A DNA stretch of 43,576 bases from a virus. Position numbers and translations under genes: made by a program. The notes beneath the pieces were generated by a model. That model saw only the letters and a list, made by a program, of their open reading frames with translations. It was not told the origin of the DNA and ran no database searches. Shown one piece after another: positions 9,401 to 16,559 of this stretch; positions within the stretch are counted from its first letter, which is position 1, and every line of letters starts with the position of its first letter. Location: positions 1 to 43,576 of the IMG/VR virus record IMGVR_UViG_3300044819_000036. The stretch is one strand, 5' to 3'.

Positions 9401-10505
9401 GGACACCTCGGGTATTACGCAGCCGTCCGGGCAAGTGCTGCCGGGCGCGGTCGCGATCCCGACCGCGGGCGCGGGGTTCGCGTCGCCCGGCGGCGGGTGG
9501 GTGGTCGTCGGGTCGCAGGCGATCCGCTACGCCGGCCTGACCGGGAACATGCTCACCGGGATTCCACCGATCGGCCCTGGGTCGATCGAGTCGCCGATCA
9601 ACTACAACGCGACGATCACCGCCCTGCCCGCGCTGACCGGCTGCACGAATGTCCCGGCGGCGCTGAAAGGCACCGCGGCGCGGCTGTACGTCGTGCGCGA
9701 CAACCTCGCGGCGCAGATCGCGCTGGCCGCGATCGAGGACGCAAGGCCCCTCGCACCAGGCCTCGCGGCCCCGACGTTCACGCCCGTGTACACGGTTGAT
9801 CCGACGAACCCCGGCAGCGGCAACAACGGGCCGCGCTATGCGATCGGTGACAGCGTGGCGTACGTCTACACCTACAGCGCGGCGGTGAGCCTCTCTGATG
9901 TCAGCCAACTCTCGGCTGCGAGCGCGAGCACTGGCGCGCACACCGTCGCGCAGCAACTCGGCGGCTCGGCACCCTTCACGCAGCCGCACTTTGTGCAGGT
10001 GCAGCACACGACGGACCCCGCCGTGAAATGGATTCAGGGGTGGATCTCGGTGAATGGCGGGCCGTTCTATTTTTCAGCGGGCGCGAGCGTCGCGAACAAC
10101 GGCACGACGGGTACCACCCAACTGTCGCCGCAACCAACGACGGGCGGGCTGTTTGACACACGTCTCAGCGGTAATAGCGACGGCATTCACCAGGGCTACA
10201 TCGACGATCCGGATCTCCTGACCGTCCAGGCCTGCAACGCCGCCGGCGACAAGGACCTGGCCGACTTCGGCGGCGCACAACCGACCCTGACCTATCCGAC
10301 CCGCGACATGAAGACGGGCAGCGGCAAACCGCTCGCGGTGAATCTGCCGACGGTCCCGCCGATCGTGATGACCCTGCGGATCGTCGACGTGACGATCTCG
10401 AGCCTCTGGCTCACCGACGCCGGCCCGATGTACAGCTGTAAGGCCGCACTCACGAGCTTCACGTTCCAAGATTTCCTCGCGCAGATTGTGGAAGGCCGGC
10501 TGTGA
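6498..10505 (+). CDS. Large tail-tip/baseplate hub protein with N-terminal LamG domain
   Basis: 1335 residues from a GTG. Residues about 1-170 look like a concanavalin/LamG domain (FVGGSSQYLHAAAPAVTVRP, SWSHVAGTFNATTNFVYLNG, YWSGDLAECAIWNVALTAAD). Several fibronectin/Ig-like linkers follow (SGGPFAASIVFPLGPGGTAS, ASRNLYRSLPNG). A region at about 430-640 (PIVITVNGVVRTNDVLENSL, NTQWNIGAINHNFLLRRRR) resembles tail-tip hub proteins of siphoviruses. The C-terminus again looks hub-like (DDPDLLTVQACNAAGDKDLA). It probably combines host recognition with the distal tail hub. Confidence 0.75.
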   Translation: MARTFVGGSSQYLHAAAPAVTVRPLTMACWTRPNSPAANATMMSVMAPASSHGWYLRTDGASHVRAQEFDGASADSVSAATIGNGSWSHVAGTFNATTNFVYLNGVQATGAAARTAPVSVSDTYLGAEGAVGNYWSGDLAECAIWNVALTAADVAALALGVSPLFVRPDALIAYWPVSGQYAPEPSVMLAAAALTVTGATPAAHPRMFTPSGPQEFKTAHATAAVLTAASSFGVSVTANLTAPVRFQAAASFGVTVNPSAAAPTIGSTGEPNNWFGSVFDGGTQAPYPFANGEGTRTWWWTSVDGSGVESPLSLPLTRTVPSSGGPFAASIVFPLGPGGTASRNLYRSLPNGRVPFLVGTFANNTSTTFNDHVADGSLGAAAPTAPTGATLSSAAQFAAAPGVRVSVTANLTHVGATLSASVGFGFSTTATIRPYVRPVDGPIVITVNGVVRTNDVLENSLSIHDPENQPKTCSFVTRAAMPGTAKIVVSRGTFILFAGSITSVQQTYAAAVTNTQWNIGAINHNFLLRRRRPIASYTNEPADLVILDLMAHNSSGFTTDYVEPNLPPVTIAFNGSQDLAACIATVMGMIGGASFLDDRALHAFITDSGSSTPDALDGTGTLQLTPAIVASIDWAQIRTQDLIKGAATQVSADVLAGESILPLDAVDPYLDSGGQVFLEPSSVVAYTGRQASVAGSFVGPGVTPSTAPTVTPATGSGLGIGFYGYAVVDRTAAGPTRPGPVAVVQTLGAVTIPDPTVAPTASADSYYGNLSGTGPNFNATGHEPHISDTVQYAYRWSTSANPSDLTFGTNLSPASPSITVPAAGIDSYGFTSAAILNVAVPPNADPRIPYIHIFRKRNGGAWLFLNVAIQGSGANGWAIQDGLADGTLTLPVANAVVAAQQQVTVDDIALGASPTTSRDVYRTVAQTTAAAALTAQLKLLTNVANNTSTGPYTDSTADGSLGVNAPTSDTSGITQPSGQVLPGAVAIPTAGAGFASPGGGWVVVGSQAIRYAGLTGNMLTGIPPIGPGSIESPINYNATITALPALTGCTNVPAALKGTAARLYVVRDNLAAQIALAAIEDARPLAPGLAAPTFTPVYTVDPTNPGSGNNGPRYAIGDSVAYVYTYSAAVSLSDVSQLSAASASTGAHTVAQQLGGSAPFTQPHFVQVQHTTDPAVKWIQGWISVNGGPFYFSAGASVANNGTTGTTQLSPQPTTGGLFDTRLSGNSDGIHQGYIDDPDLLTVQACNAAGDKDLADFGGAQPTLTYPTRDMKTGSGKPLAVNLPTVPPIVMTLRIVDVTISSLWLTDAGPMYSCKAALTSFTFQDFLAQIVEGRL

Positions 10506-10816
10506 CGGCCGGGGCCATTCTCGCGGTGTCGGCGGCCGTGCTGAGCCTGACGCAGCTGTGTAAGTGGTCGTTCCTGCCCGATAAGGCTGGGCCGATCGCG
10601 GTGCTCGGATTCTCGCTCGCTGGCGTGCTCCTGTACGTCTGGACGCTGGGGCCGTTTCTCCGCACGGAGGCCTTCAGCTACTTCGCGGCGTGGATGTCGG
10701 TGGCGCTGACGGCATCGGGCACGTACGGCTTCTCACGCGCGAGTGGCGAGGCGTTGACCCGCTTGACGACGCCGCCGAGTAGTGGCGCTGGATCGGAACC
10801 TACGGGGAAGTCATGA
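10502..10816 (+). CDS. Small membrane protein, candidate holin
   Basis: 104 residues. The GTG at 10502 overlaps the stop of the tail-tip gene by 4 bp. Three hydrophobic segments are visible at about 3-20, 30-48 (PIAVLGFSLAGVLLYVWTLG) and 57-73, followed by a polar tail. Its size and place, just before other membrane proteins and a SleB-like hydrolase about 2.2 kb downstream, suit a holin that releases the lytic enzyme through the inner membrane. No family-defining motif was seen. Confidence 0.55.
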   Translation: MTAGAILAVSAAVLSLTQLCKWSFLPDKAGPIAVLGFSLAGVLLYVWTLGPFLRTEAFSYFAAWMSVALTASGTYGFSRASGEALTRLTTPPSSGAGSEPTGKS

Positions 10817-11619
10817 AGCCGAGACCGCACGCGAAGCACCCGGGTCGGGGCCTGCCCGTCGACGCCGGCGGCGGGCCGACGGTCGACCCGACCCAGAACG
10901 TGAAGGATCTGAGCGAGGCGTCCAACATCCGTCAGGACGACCTGCGCGACCTCACGAAGGAACTCTTCGACGCGAAGATCGACAGTCTGCGCCGGGACAT
11001 GAAGGCGGCCAGCCGGCTCGCGAAGCTCCGCGCGACGCACCAGCGTGAACTCGATCACGCGGAGTCCGATCGCCTCAATTCGATCCGGCAGGTGGACCGC
11101 GAAGAAGTCGCCAAGACGGCGGCCACCAACCAAACCGCCACGACCGCGCTCGCGAATCAGACGTCGGTCTTGGCGGAGACGCTCCGGACGCAGGTCGGAA
11201 CGGTCGCCGCGGCCGCCGAGGCGCGCGCCGCCGCGGTCGCCAACGCCGCGGAAAATCGCCTGAGCCAATTTTCGGCCGACGTGATCAAGCGGCTCTCTGC
11301 GCTCGAGCTGTCGTCCTCGGAAGGGAAAGGCAAGCAGACGGTCGCGGATCCGCAGATGGAACGCCTCTCCGCGCTGGTCGAGACGCTCGCGCGGGCGCAG
11401 GCCACCGGGACCGGGAAGGGCGAAGGTATCAATCTCGCGTGGGTCGCGCTGCTCGGTGCCGTGTCCTTGATCGTCGGCCTCATCACGATCGGCGGGTTTG
11501 TGTTTCTCGCGACGCGCGCGACGCCGGCTGGCGCGGCGCCCCAAGTGATCATGGTGCCCGCGCCCGTCATCGCGCCCCCGACACAAACCACCACGACGAC
11601 GATCCCCGCCGTGCGGTAA
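10813..11619 (+). CDS. Coiled-coil protein with C-terminal membrane anchor
   Basis: 268 residues, ATG overlapping the upstream stop. After a Pro/Gly-rich start (1-27) come 'VKDLSEASNIRQDDLRDLTK' and a long charged coiled coil to about 165. An 'EGKGKQTVADPQ' motif at about 170-181 precedes a transmembrane helix at about 209-233 (WVALLGAVSLIVGLITIGGF) and a Pro/Thr-rich tail. I have seen this architecture in other phage lysis regions. It may sit in the inner membrane and help lysis, but the role is unproven. Confidence 0.7.
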   Translation: MKPRPHAKHPGRGLPVDAGGGPTVDPTQNVKDLSEASNIRQDDLRDLTKELFDAKIDSLRRDMKAASRLAKLRATHQRELDHAESDRLNSIRQVDREEVAKTAATNQTATTALANQTSVLAETLRTQVGTVAAAAEARAAAVANAAENRLSQFSADVIKRLSALELSSSEGKGKQTVADPQMERLSALVETLARAQATGTGKGEGINLAWVALLGAVSLIVGLITIGGFVFLATRATPAGAAPQVIMVPAPVIAPPTQTTTTTIPAVR

Positions 11620-11630
11620 AGGACCCTGTC

Positions 11631-11966
11631 ATGAAGCCAATCCTCTCGCTCCTGGCCGCCGCGCTCCTCTCGACGGCGTGCCTCGTGACGCCGAAACCCG
11701 CGCCGCCGCCGGTGGCCGCGCTCCGTCCGATGGCCGTCCACACCTGCGTCGCCGGCGCGAGCGTCTGGCTCGACGGTGCGGGCGTGCCCGCGCTGCGCGA
11801 CACCGCCGACGCGAACGGGAACGTCACGTTCCTGAAATTCCCGGCGACGATCGCCGTGTTCAATCTGCACGCGACGGCGCCGGGGATGCCCGAGTACGGC
11901 GTCGTGCTGACCACAATCCCGAGCACGGACCCGTTGATCATCCTCCTGGGAGCCTGTACCAAATGA
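11631..11966 (+). CDS. Putative lipoprotein with small beta-domain
   Basis: 111 residues from the ATG at 11631. It starts with a short signal peptide (MKPILSLLAAALLSTAC) whose Cys at 17 could be lipidated, although Ser at -3 is off the lipobox consensus. After a Pro-rich linker, 'VAGASVWLDGAGVPALRDTA' and the following strands resemble the carboxypeptidase-regulatory (prealbumin-like) fold. It overlaps the next gene by 4 bp. An outer-membrane lysis or superinfection role is possible but only inferred. Confidence 0.6.
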   Translation: MKPILSLLAAALLSTACLVTPKPAPPPVAALRPMAVHTCVAGASVWLDGAGVPALRDTADANGNVTFLKFPATIAVFNLHATAPGMPEYGVVLTTIPSTDPLIILLGACTK

Positions 11967-13015
11967 CCGAGATCCTCCATGCGCCAGGCTGGCTGCCGGA
12001 TGCTCCGCCACCTCCGCCCACTCCGCCGGCCATCACACTGCCGCCGCCGCCGACGCGCGACCAGGTGTGTGGTGTCCGCATCGGTTTCCAAGGGCTGACG
12101 GCCGTCACCGCGCAGTACGGCACCTTCCCGATGTTCGGCCCCGAGACCACGACGCTCGACGATGCGGACCTCGACGCGTATTGCGCGGAGATCCTCGCGC
12201 AGGGGTTCACGCACGGCGAGATCGCGGTCTCGTGGCAGTACGCCGAGCCGGGGTTTCTGATGCCGGTCCCAGGCCGCGATCTCTCGCAGGACCTGCCCGA
12301 GCTCGTGCGCCGTGTGACGCGGATGTTGACCGTCGGGAAGCTGACCGCGGTCGGGGTGTTCCTCGCCGGCGACGGGCGATCCTTGCCGCCAAATCCCGAC
12401 GGGTCGTACCCGTACAACGATCCCGTCGGTCACACCTACGGCTACGAGTGGCTACTGGCGAACCTGCCGCGCATCGTCGCGGGGTTCCAGCAGGCGCCGG
12501 CCGGCGACCTCACGAAGTACGTGTTCTTCTGCCCGGGCTATGACGGCGTGTTCTACGGCTGGGGCGATCCACCCGGTCAACCCGACCAGCAGCCGGCGCG
12601 CATCCGGGCGTTCGGCGCGTTGTTTCGACAGGTCTGTCCGCTGGGGCATCTCGCGCTCGAGCACGACATCGGCCACATCCCGACGGGTGAAGGCGTCGGC
12701 GATTGGGCACCGGGTGGCACGTGCGCCGACTACGACATCGTGCTGAGTGAATTTCCGAACTGGCCGGAGACCGGCGATCCGGTGTGGCAAGTCGCCGGGC
12801 GCCTGGTGCCGACGTACACGCGGCCGCCGGATCAGCCCGCCGGTGATGATCCGTCGCCGCCGCACTATCTGACGGCCGGTTCGGCGCGCGGACCGACCTT
12901 CGCGGTGGCCTACGAGTACGCGACCTACGTGTGGACGCGCGGGCGGGTGAGTCTCGCGGACATGCAGAAAGCGCGGGCGTATTACAAGGCGCTCGGCTAT
13001 CGGTGGGTGTGCTGA
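11963..13015 (+). CDS. Conserved phage protein, possible glycoside-hydrolase-like fold
   Basis: 350 residues. A Pro-rich N-terminus (DAPPPPPTPPAITLPPPP) is followed by a globular domain with alternating strands and helices (CGVRIGFQGLTA, GEIAVSWQYAEPGFLMPVPG, LALEHDIGHIPTGEG, YDIVLSEFPNWPE). The aromatic and acidic residues at strand ends recall TIM-barrel hydrolases, but no catalytic pair can be assigned with certainty. It lies between a lipoprotein gene and the SleB-like hydrolase and overlaps both. A cell-surface polysaccharide activity is a guess from the fold impression. Confidence 0.5.
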   Translation: MTEILHAPGWLPDAPPPPPTPPAITLPPPPTRDQVCGVRIGFQGLTAVTAQYGTFPMFGPETTTLDDADLDAYCAEILAQGFTHGEIAVSWQYAEPGFLMPVPGRDLSQDLPELVRRVTRMLTVGKLTAVGVFLAGDGRSLPPNPDGSYPYNDPVGHTYGYEWLLANLPRIVAGFQQAPAGDLTKYVFFCPGYDGVFYGWGDPPGQPDQQPARIRAFGALFRQVCPLGHLALEHDIGHIPTGEGVGDWAPGGTCADYDIVLSEFPNWPETGDPVWQVAGRLVPTYTRPPDQPAGDDPSPPHYLTAGSARGPTFAVAYEYATYVWTRGRVSLADMQKARAYYKALGYRWVC

Positions 13016-13545
13016 TGACGCCGGACGCGATCCTCGCCGCGCTCTCCGACCGGCAAACGCTCGCGTGCACGGCCTGGGCGGAAGCGCGGAAGGTCCCACG
13101 CGGCGATCACAGCCCGGTCGAAGAACTGATCGCCGTCATGGTCGTCGTCCGCAATCGGCTGCCGCACTTCGCACAGTGGCGCGCGTCCGTCGCGACGTAC
13201 AAGGCGATCTGCCTCGCGCCCTCGCAGTTCAGCTGTTGGAACCCGAACAGCGGCGGCCCGGGCTCGAATCACGACGCGCTGATGGTGCAGGCGGGCCTCC
13301 TGGTCGACGGCGCCGCGCTGGTCGATCGCCTGTCCTTACTGCCGGTCGGACTCGATCCGGAGCTGCGGGAATGTTTGTATCTCGCGGATGGCGTGATCAT
13401 CGGCGAACTGCGCGATCGGACGGACGGCGCGAACAGCTATTGGGCGCCGGCGGCCATGCTGCCGGTCGGCCGCGTGCCGGCCGCGGCGGTGGGGAAGGCG
13501 CACCTCTTGATCGGCGATCAGTATTTCTTCGTGGACCCCGTATGA
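13015..13545 (+). CDS. SleB-like cell wall hydrolase (candidate endolysin)
   Basis: 176 residues; the ATG overlaps the previous stop by one base. The conserved Hydrolase_2/SleB pattern is visible: 'ACTAWAEARK' with the likely catalytic Glu23, then 'VEELIAVMVVVRNRLP', 'TYKAICLAPSQFSCWNPNSG' and an aromatic 'NSYW'. SleB enzymes are lytic transglycosylases that cut the glycan strand of peptidoglycan. No signal peptide is seen, so export would depend on a holin. It is the best lysis-enzyme candidate in the genome. Confidence 0.8.
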   Translation: MTPDAILAALSDRQTLACTAWAEARKVPRGDHSPVEELIAVMVVVRNRLPHFAQWRASVATYKAICLAPSQFSCWNPNSGGPGSNHDALMVQAGLLVDGAALVDRLSLLPVGLDPELRECLYLADGVIIGELRDRTDGANSYWAPAAMLPVGRVPAAAVGKAHLLIGDQYFFVDPV

Positions 13546-13892
13546 CCTGGCAACCCACGGATCCGACGCACGACCGCGCGCCCATCGTCCGCGGCGTCTG
13601 CACGATCCCGCCGCCCGGCTGGCGCTGCACGCGCGGCCGCGGTCACGACGGCCCGTGCGCCGCCTGGCCCGACGGTACGCGCGACGTGCCGGACCGACCT
13701 GACGCGGCGCTCGATCCCGGCAGTCCCGACGATCCGCACCTGACGCCGCTCGCGATGCTGACGGTCGCGCTGCTCGTGCTGTGGCTCGGCGGCGTCAGTC
13801 TCGGGCTCGGCGGTTCGACGATCCATCTCGTGCTCGTCGTCGTGCTCGTGCTCGTCTGGATCCAGGTGCGGCAGCGCAGGACCGACGTATGA
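13542..13892 (+). CDS. Membrane protein with cysteine-rich N-terminus
   Basis: 116 residues, overlapping the endolysin gene by 4 bp. The N-terminal part holds 'CTIPPPGWRCTRGRGHDGPC', a Cys/His pattern common in small phage proteins, and could bind a metal. Two adjacent hydrophobic helices at about 69-86 and 91-108 end the protein before a short basic tail (RQRRTDV). Its position beside the lysis enzyme allows a second holin or holin regulator, which is inference. Confidence 0.6.
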   Translation: MTWQPTDPTHDRAPIVRGVCTIPPPGWRCTRGRGHDGPCAAWPDGTRDVPDRPDAALDPGSPDDPHLTPLAMLTVALLVLWLGGVSLGLGGSTIHLVLVVVLVLVWIQVRQRRTDV

Positions 13893-14164
13893 ACACCTGG
13901 CGCTTCGTCCCACGGCCGGAGACGCGCACGGAGAAAACAGCGCGCACGCGCGACGAGGCGACCGACGCGGCGTACGGCCGCGCGACGCAGTCAGGAGGGG
14001 CGGCCACCATGGGGATCCTCGAAACGCTCGTCATCATCTTTCTGGTGTTGTGGATCATCGGCGAGCTCACGGTGGGCGGCACGCTGGTGAATCTGCTGCT
14101 GTTCGTCGCCGGCCTGCTCGTGCTCGTGCGACTGCTGCTCGGCAAACATGGCGATGGGCGTTGA
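13889..14164 (+). CDS. Small membrane protein with two possible starts
   Basis: From the ATG at 13889, which overlaps the upstream stop, the product is 91 residues. An internal in-frame ATG at 14009 has a very strong Shine-Dalgarno site (AGGAGGGG) and would give a 51-residue protein. The short form is essentially two hydrophobic helices (LETLVIIFLVLWIIGELTVG and 'LVNLLLFVAGLLVLVRLLLG') and resembles lmo0937-type mini membrane proteins. A dual start that yields two membrane topologies is a known holin/antiholin trick, but this is inferred here. Confidence 0.6.
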   Translation: MNTWRFVPRPETRTEKTARTRDEATDAAYGRATQSGGAATMGILETLVIIFLVLWIIGELTVGGTLVNLLLFVAGLLVLVRLLLGKHGDGR

Positions 14165-14166
14165 CG

Positions 14167-14499
14167 ATGGACATCACCTCGATCGACCACGTCACGGAGA
14201 ACGACGGCCTCTCGCTCGTCGTCGGCTACCTCGACGCGCTGAATCACCCGCCGATGGGCACGCCGCTGCGCCGGCTCGTGGCGATCATCCCCGAATACGA
14301 CGCCCGCGGGATCATGCAGCGACTCGACTGTGTCACCGTCCTGGCGTCGGCGCCGTTCGAAGGCCCGACCAGCGCGGAGGCGGAAATCAGGGAAGGCGCC
14401 GCGCAGATCACCGCGGAACGCCGACGCCAGCACGCCGCGGCGATCGCCAAGCTCGACGCCGAGACCATCACCATCACGACGACCAAGGAGCACCCATGA
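14167..14499 (+). CDS. Unknown 110-residue protein
   Basis: The ATG is three bases after the preceding stop, and the 3' end overlaps the next gene by 4 bp. The product is soluble, mixed alpha/beta (LRRLVAIIPEYDARGIMQRL), with a charged helical C-terminal half and a Thr/Ile-rich end (ETITITTTKEHP). No motif or membrane segment is seen. It is clearly part of the same late operon. Confidence 0.6.
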   Translation: MDITSIDHVTENDGLSLVVGYLDALNHPPMGTPLRRLVAIIPEYDARGIMQRLDCVTVLASAPFEGPTSAEAEIREGAAQITAERRRQHAAAIAKLDAETITITTTKEHP

Positions 14500-14969
14500 A
14501 GCACTACTTCGGCACGTTTATTCCGCTGAGCGTCATGCTCGTCCTCGCGCTGACCTTCGCGGGCGGCGCGCTGACTGCGGAAACCGGCTGCGCGGCTCAT
14601 CTCTCGCCGAAGGTCACGATCGACGTCGCCGATCGCACCGCGTACGCCGCCCTCCGTCTCTTCGACACGGACGAAGAGGCCGCCTATCACGCGAAGCTGA
14701 TCACGCCCGCGCAGCATCAGGCGATCTCCGCGAAATTGAGCCAGCTCTATCAGGGCGTCATCGACGTGGCCAACATCGGGATCAATCTGCCCACCGGCGG
14801 CACGCTGAGCGCGGCGGACCTGGTGAAGATCAATGGCCTCGCGCTGAGCGTGACGGATCTCGCGACCCTGATCGCCCCGTCCGTCGGCGCCGCGCTCCAA
14901 GCCGACTATGCGGCGTTCCAGACCAAAGTGAGCGCCCTGATCAACGCGGTGAAAGGACTCCCGTCATGA
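14496..14969 (+). CDS. Exported or membrane-anchored helical protein
   Basis: 157 residues. An N-terminal hydrophobic segment (FIPLSVMLVLALTFAGGALT, about 8-27) followed by 'AETGCAAH' could be a signal peptide, with Cys32 a possible but non-canonical lipid site. The rest is helical (YAALRLFDTDEEAAYHAKLI, HQAISAKLSQLYQGVIDVAN). It overlaps both neighbours by 4 bp. A periplasmic role near lysis is plausible; I do not recognise the family. Confidence 0.6.
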   Translation: MKHYFGTFIPLSVMLVLALTFAGGALTAETGCAAHLSPKVTIDVADRTAYAALRLFDTDEEAAYHAKLITPAQHQAISAKLSQLYQGVIDVANIGINLPTGGTLSAADLVKINGLALSVTDLATLIAPSVGAALQADYAAFQTKVSALINAVKGLPS

Positions 14970-15178
14970 ACCTCGCGTCCGTGCTCGCCTTCATTCAGGC
15001 ACTCGCGCCACTCGTCGCCCCGACCGAACTGACGATCGAAAGCATTGTCGCGTCCATCAAAGCCGCGGGCGGCATGACCGGTCCGGCGGCCGACGCGGAC
15101 CTGACCGCGCTCGTAACTGAAGCGCTGGCGGCCAAGCAGGCGCGCGATCTCGCCGCCGCTGGCGGGGATCCGCAGTAG
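14966..15178 (+). CDS. Small helical protein, unknown
   Basis: 70 residues, overlapping the gene before it by 4 bp. The sequence is Ala-rich and helical, with a moderately hydrophobic start (NLASVLAFIQALAPLVAP) and ends AAAGGDPQ. It could associate with membranes, but the hydrophobicity is too weak for a confident transmembrane call. It sits between an exported protein and a DUF1353 gene. Confidence 0.55.
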   Translation: MNLASVLAFIQALAPLVAPTELTIESIVASIKAAGGMTGPAADADLTALVTEALAAKQARDLAAAGGDPQ

Positions 15179-15181
15179 GCC

Positions 15182-15640
15182 ATGCCAGAACGCTTCGACA
15201 TCGGCGAGACGCCGATCGATGACACGCCGAATCCGATCGAACGGGTGGGCACGCCGGTCCCGTTGTGGCTGTCGACGTTCCTGACGCCGCTCGAGGTGAC
15301 GCCGCTCGACGACGGACGGACCTGGCGGATCGACGAGACGTTCGACTATGAGTCGGTGGTGCTCGGCCGGATCATCACCGTGCAGGCGGGCGAGGTGACC
15401 GACTTCGCCTCGATCCCGAGGGCGTTCTATCCGATCTTCCTGCCGACGGGCCCGTACGCGCGCGCGGCGGGGCTCCATGACCATCTCTATCGCGCGAAAG
15501 GTGAAGCGACGAGAGCGCAGGCGGACGCCGTGTTCCTCGAAGCGATGACGACGCTGGGCGTGAATCGCGTCACGCGCCAGATCCTGTACCGCGGCGTGCG
15601 GTGGTTCGGTGGGTCCAGCTACAAGGGCGGGCTCGGTTAG
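15182..15640 (+). CDS. DUF1353 family protein
   Basis: 152 residues with the conserved DUF1353 core: 'EVTDFASIPRAFYPIFLP', then 'AAGLHDHLYRAKGEATRAQA' and 'DAVFLEAMTTLGV'. The family is common in the lysis region of tailed phages and its biochemical role is unknown. This is the last gene of the late operon. Its TAG at 15638-15640 overlaps the stop of the convergent leftward operon, and no intrinsic terminator separates them. Confidence 0.85.
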   Translation: MPERFDIGETPIDDTPNPIERVGTPVPLWLSTFLTPLEVTPLDDGRTWRIDETFDYESVVLGRIITVQAGEVTDFASIPRAFYPIFLPTGPYARAAGLHDHLYRAKGEATRAQADAVFLEAMTTLGVNRVTRQILYRGVRWFGGSSYKGGLG

Positions 15641-15855
15641 CGGTCTAAGCGCCGGAGCGCGCGATCGAAAATCTTGATGTAGGTATCACCGTGTTCGAGC
15701 ACGTCGAGCGCGTCGAGCTTTGCTATGTCCGCGGCGCCGCGGGCGTTCCAGACGAGACGGAGCTGCTCGGCGATGGCCGCGCGAGATGCGCCGAACGGCG
15801 CGTGGATGACGACGAGGCGATCGGCGATCTGTTCGAAGTCGGGGGACTCAGGCAT
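15637..15855 (-). CDS. 72-residue protein, paralogue A
   Basis: The last gene of the leftward operon. It shares its start (MPESPDFE.IA), centre (IAEQLRLVWNARGAAD) and final LDR with the gene at 16560-16778, which has the same length. The shared core is nearly identical in DNA (47 bases, one mismatch), so the copies arose by recent duplication. The sequence looks helical with no membrane segment. The function is unknown to me. Confidence 0.65.
   Translation of the reverse strand: MPESPDFEQIADRLVVIHAPFGASRAAIAEQLRLVWNARGAADIAKLDALDVLEHGDTYIKIFDRALRRLDR
15728..15774. repeat. Duplicated 47-bp segment, copy 1
   Basis: Matches 16666-16712 with one mismatch (CCAGACG versus CCAAACG). It encodes the IAEQLRLVWNARGAAD core of the two 72-residue paralogues on the minus strand. 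Confidence 0.92.
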
Positions 15856-16267
15856 CGCGGGTTCCCTTGATCGCGGCGGCCTTGTAGCGGCGCGCGAATT
15901 CTTCCGGCGTGACCGGCTCGCCATTGATCCGATAGCGGCGCAGGCCCGGGATGTGCTGCCGTGTGTCGTCGGCGGTGTAGCGGGGCTCGACGTGGTCGCC
16001 GCACTGGCGGCATTCGAGGTGCCCGACGTCGTGCGGTTCGTCGTCGCCGTCCCAGAACTCTTCGCCATCCTTCACCCAGACGAGCGACGGTGTCTCATAT
16101 CGCGCGCTGGGGTCGTAGGACACGGCGGGTGTCCCATCGACGTACCAGCGGTGCTCGTGGCCGTGCGCGTCGACGTGTCGCCACGTCGGATCCGGCCGGT
16201 GCAGGCTCGTCACGTCAACGAGGTCGCACTGCATCTCAAACACGTCCGGGCCGACGTGCGCGATCAT
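15848..16267 (-). CDS. Conserved phage protein with CxxC motif
   Basis: 139 residues from the ATG at 16267. Motifs include 'LVDVTSLHRPDPTWRHVDAH', 'GHEHRWYVDG', 'HLECRQCGDHVEPRYTAD' and 'HIPGLRRYRINGEPVTPEEF'. The CRQC pair plus nearby His could bind zinc, although only one CxxC is seen. The pattern is familiar from environmental and actinobacterial phages, where it is annotated as hypothetical. It overlaps the genes on both sides, so it belongs to the leftward operon. Confidence 0.72.
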   Translation of the reverse strand: MIAHVGPDVFEMQCDLVDVTSLHRPDPTWRHVDAHGHEHRWYVDGTPAVSYDPSARYETPSLVWVKDGEEFWDGDDEPHDVGHLECRQCGDHVEPRYTADDTRQHIPGLRRYRINGEPVTPEEFARRYKAAAIKGTRDA

Positions 16268-16500
16268 CCCTTCGACGCCTTCGCGTGCTTCTTCTTCGTG
16301 CGGGCGGCTGCCGCAGCTTTCGATTGGAGCGGCCACACCCACGGACGATCGCCCGCTTCGAGTCCAAGGTCGGGACGCGAGACATCCGGCGCGGATCGCA
16401 ACGGCTTTCGGCATCGCGCGCAGAGTGGATCGACCGTCAGCTTGAGATGGTCGATCGTCCCATTAACCAGCGGGTTCTTGCAAGCGCAGAACTCAGGCAT
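16264..16500 (-). CDS. Small zinc-ribbon-like protein with shared basic tail
   Basis: 78 residues. Four Cys (CACKNP near the start, then 'DPLCARCRKPL') suggest a small metal-binding ribbon. The C-terminus 'SKAAAAARTKKKHAKASKG' is almost the same as the tails of three neighbouring products. It overlaps the downstream 139-residue gene and the upstream 18-codon frame. Nucleic-acid binding is plausible from the Cys pairs and lysine-rich tail, but is inferred. Confidence 0.65.
   Translation of the reverse strand: MPEFCACKNPLVNGTIDHLKLTVDPLCARCRKPLRSAPDVSRPDLGLEAGDRPWVWPLQSKAAAAARTKKKHAKASKG
16283..16304. repeat. Shared tail-coding repeat, copy a
   Basis: On the minus strand this encodes the RTKKKHA core at the C-terminus of the 78-residue protein. 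Related copies lie at 16507-16530, 16948-16969 and 17193-17214. Copies a and b also match for a further stretch encoding the preceding Ala run. Confidence 0.8.
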
Positions 16501-16549
16501 CGCGGGCTTTCTTCTTCTTCGTGCGGGCGGCTGCTGCGGCTTTGGTCAT
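16493..16549 (-). CDS. 18-residue basic mini-ORF
   Basis: ATG at 16549, stop at 16493-16495. The predicted peptide is MTKAAAAARTKKKKARDA. It is essentially the shared tail alone, with its own ATG, and its stop overlaps the start of the next gene. It begins 11 bases after the stop of paralogue B. It may be a translated leader, a free form of the tail, or a remnant of a deleted gene that once carried the tail. Confidence 0.4.
   Translation of the reverse strand: MTKAAAAARTKKKKARDA
16507..16530. repeat. Shared tail-coding repeat, copy b
   Basis: Encodes the ARTKKKK part of the mini-ORF. With the flanking Ala codons it matches copy a over about 33 bases with two differences. Confidence 0.8.
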
Positions 16550-16559
16550 CGGTCGTTGG

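Noticed and set aside
7758-10007. 749-codon minus-strand open frame opposite the tail-tip gene
   Set aside because: Arg/His-rich shadow translation with no motifs; the plus-strand frame has clear structural domains.
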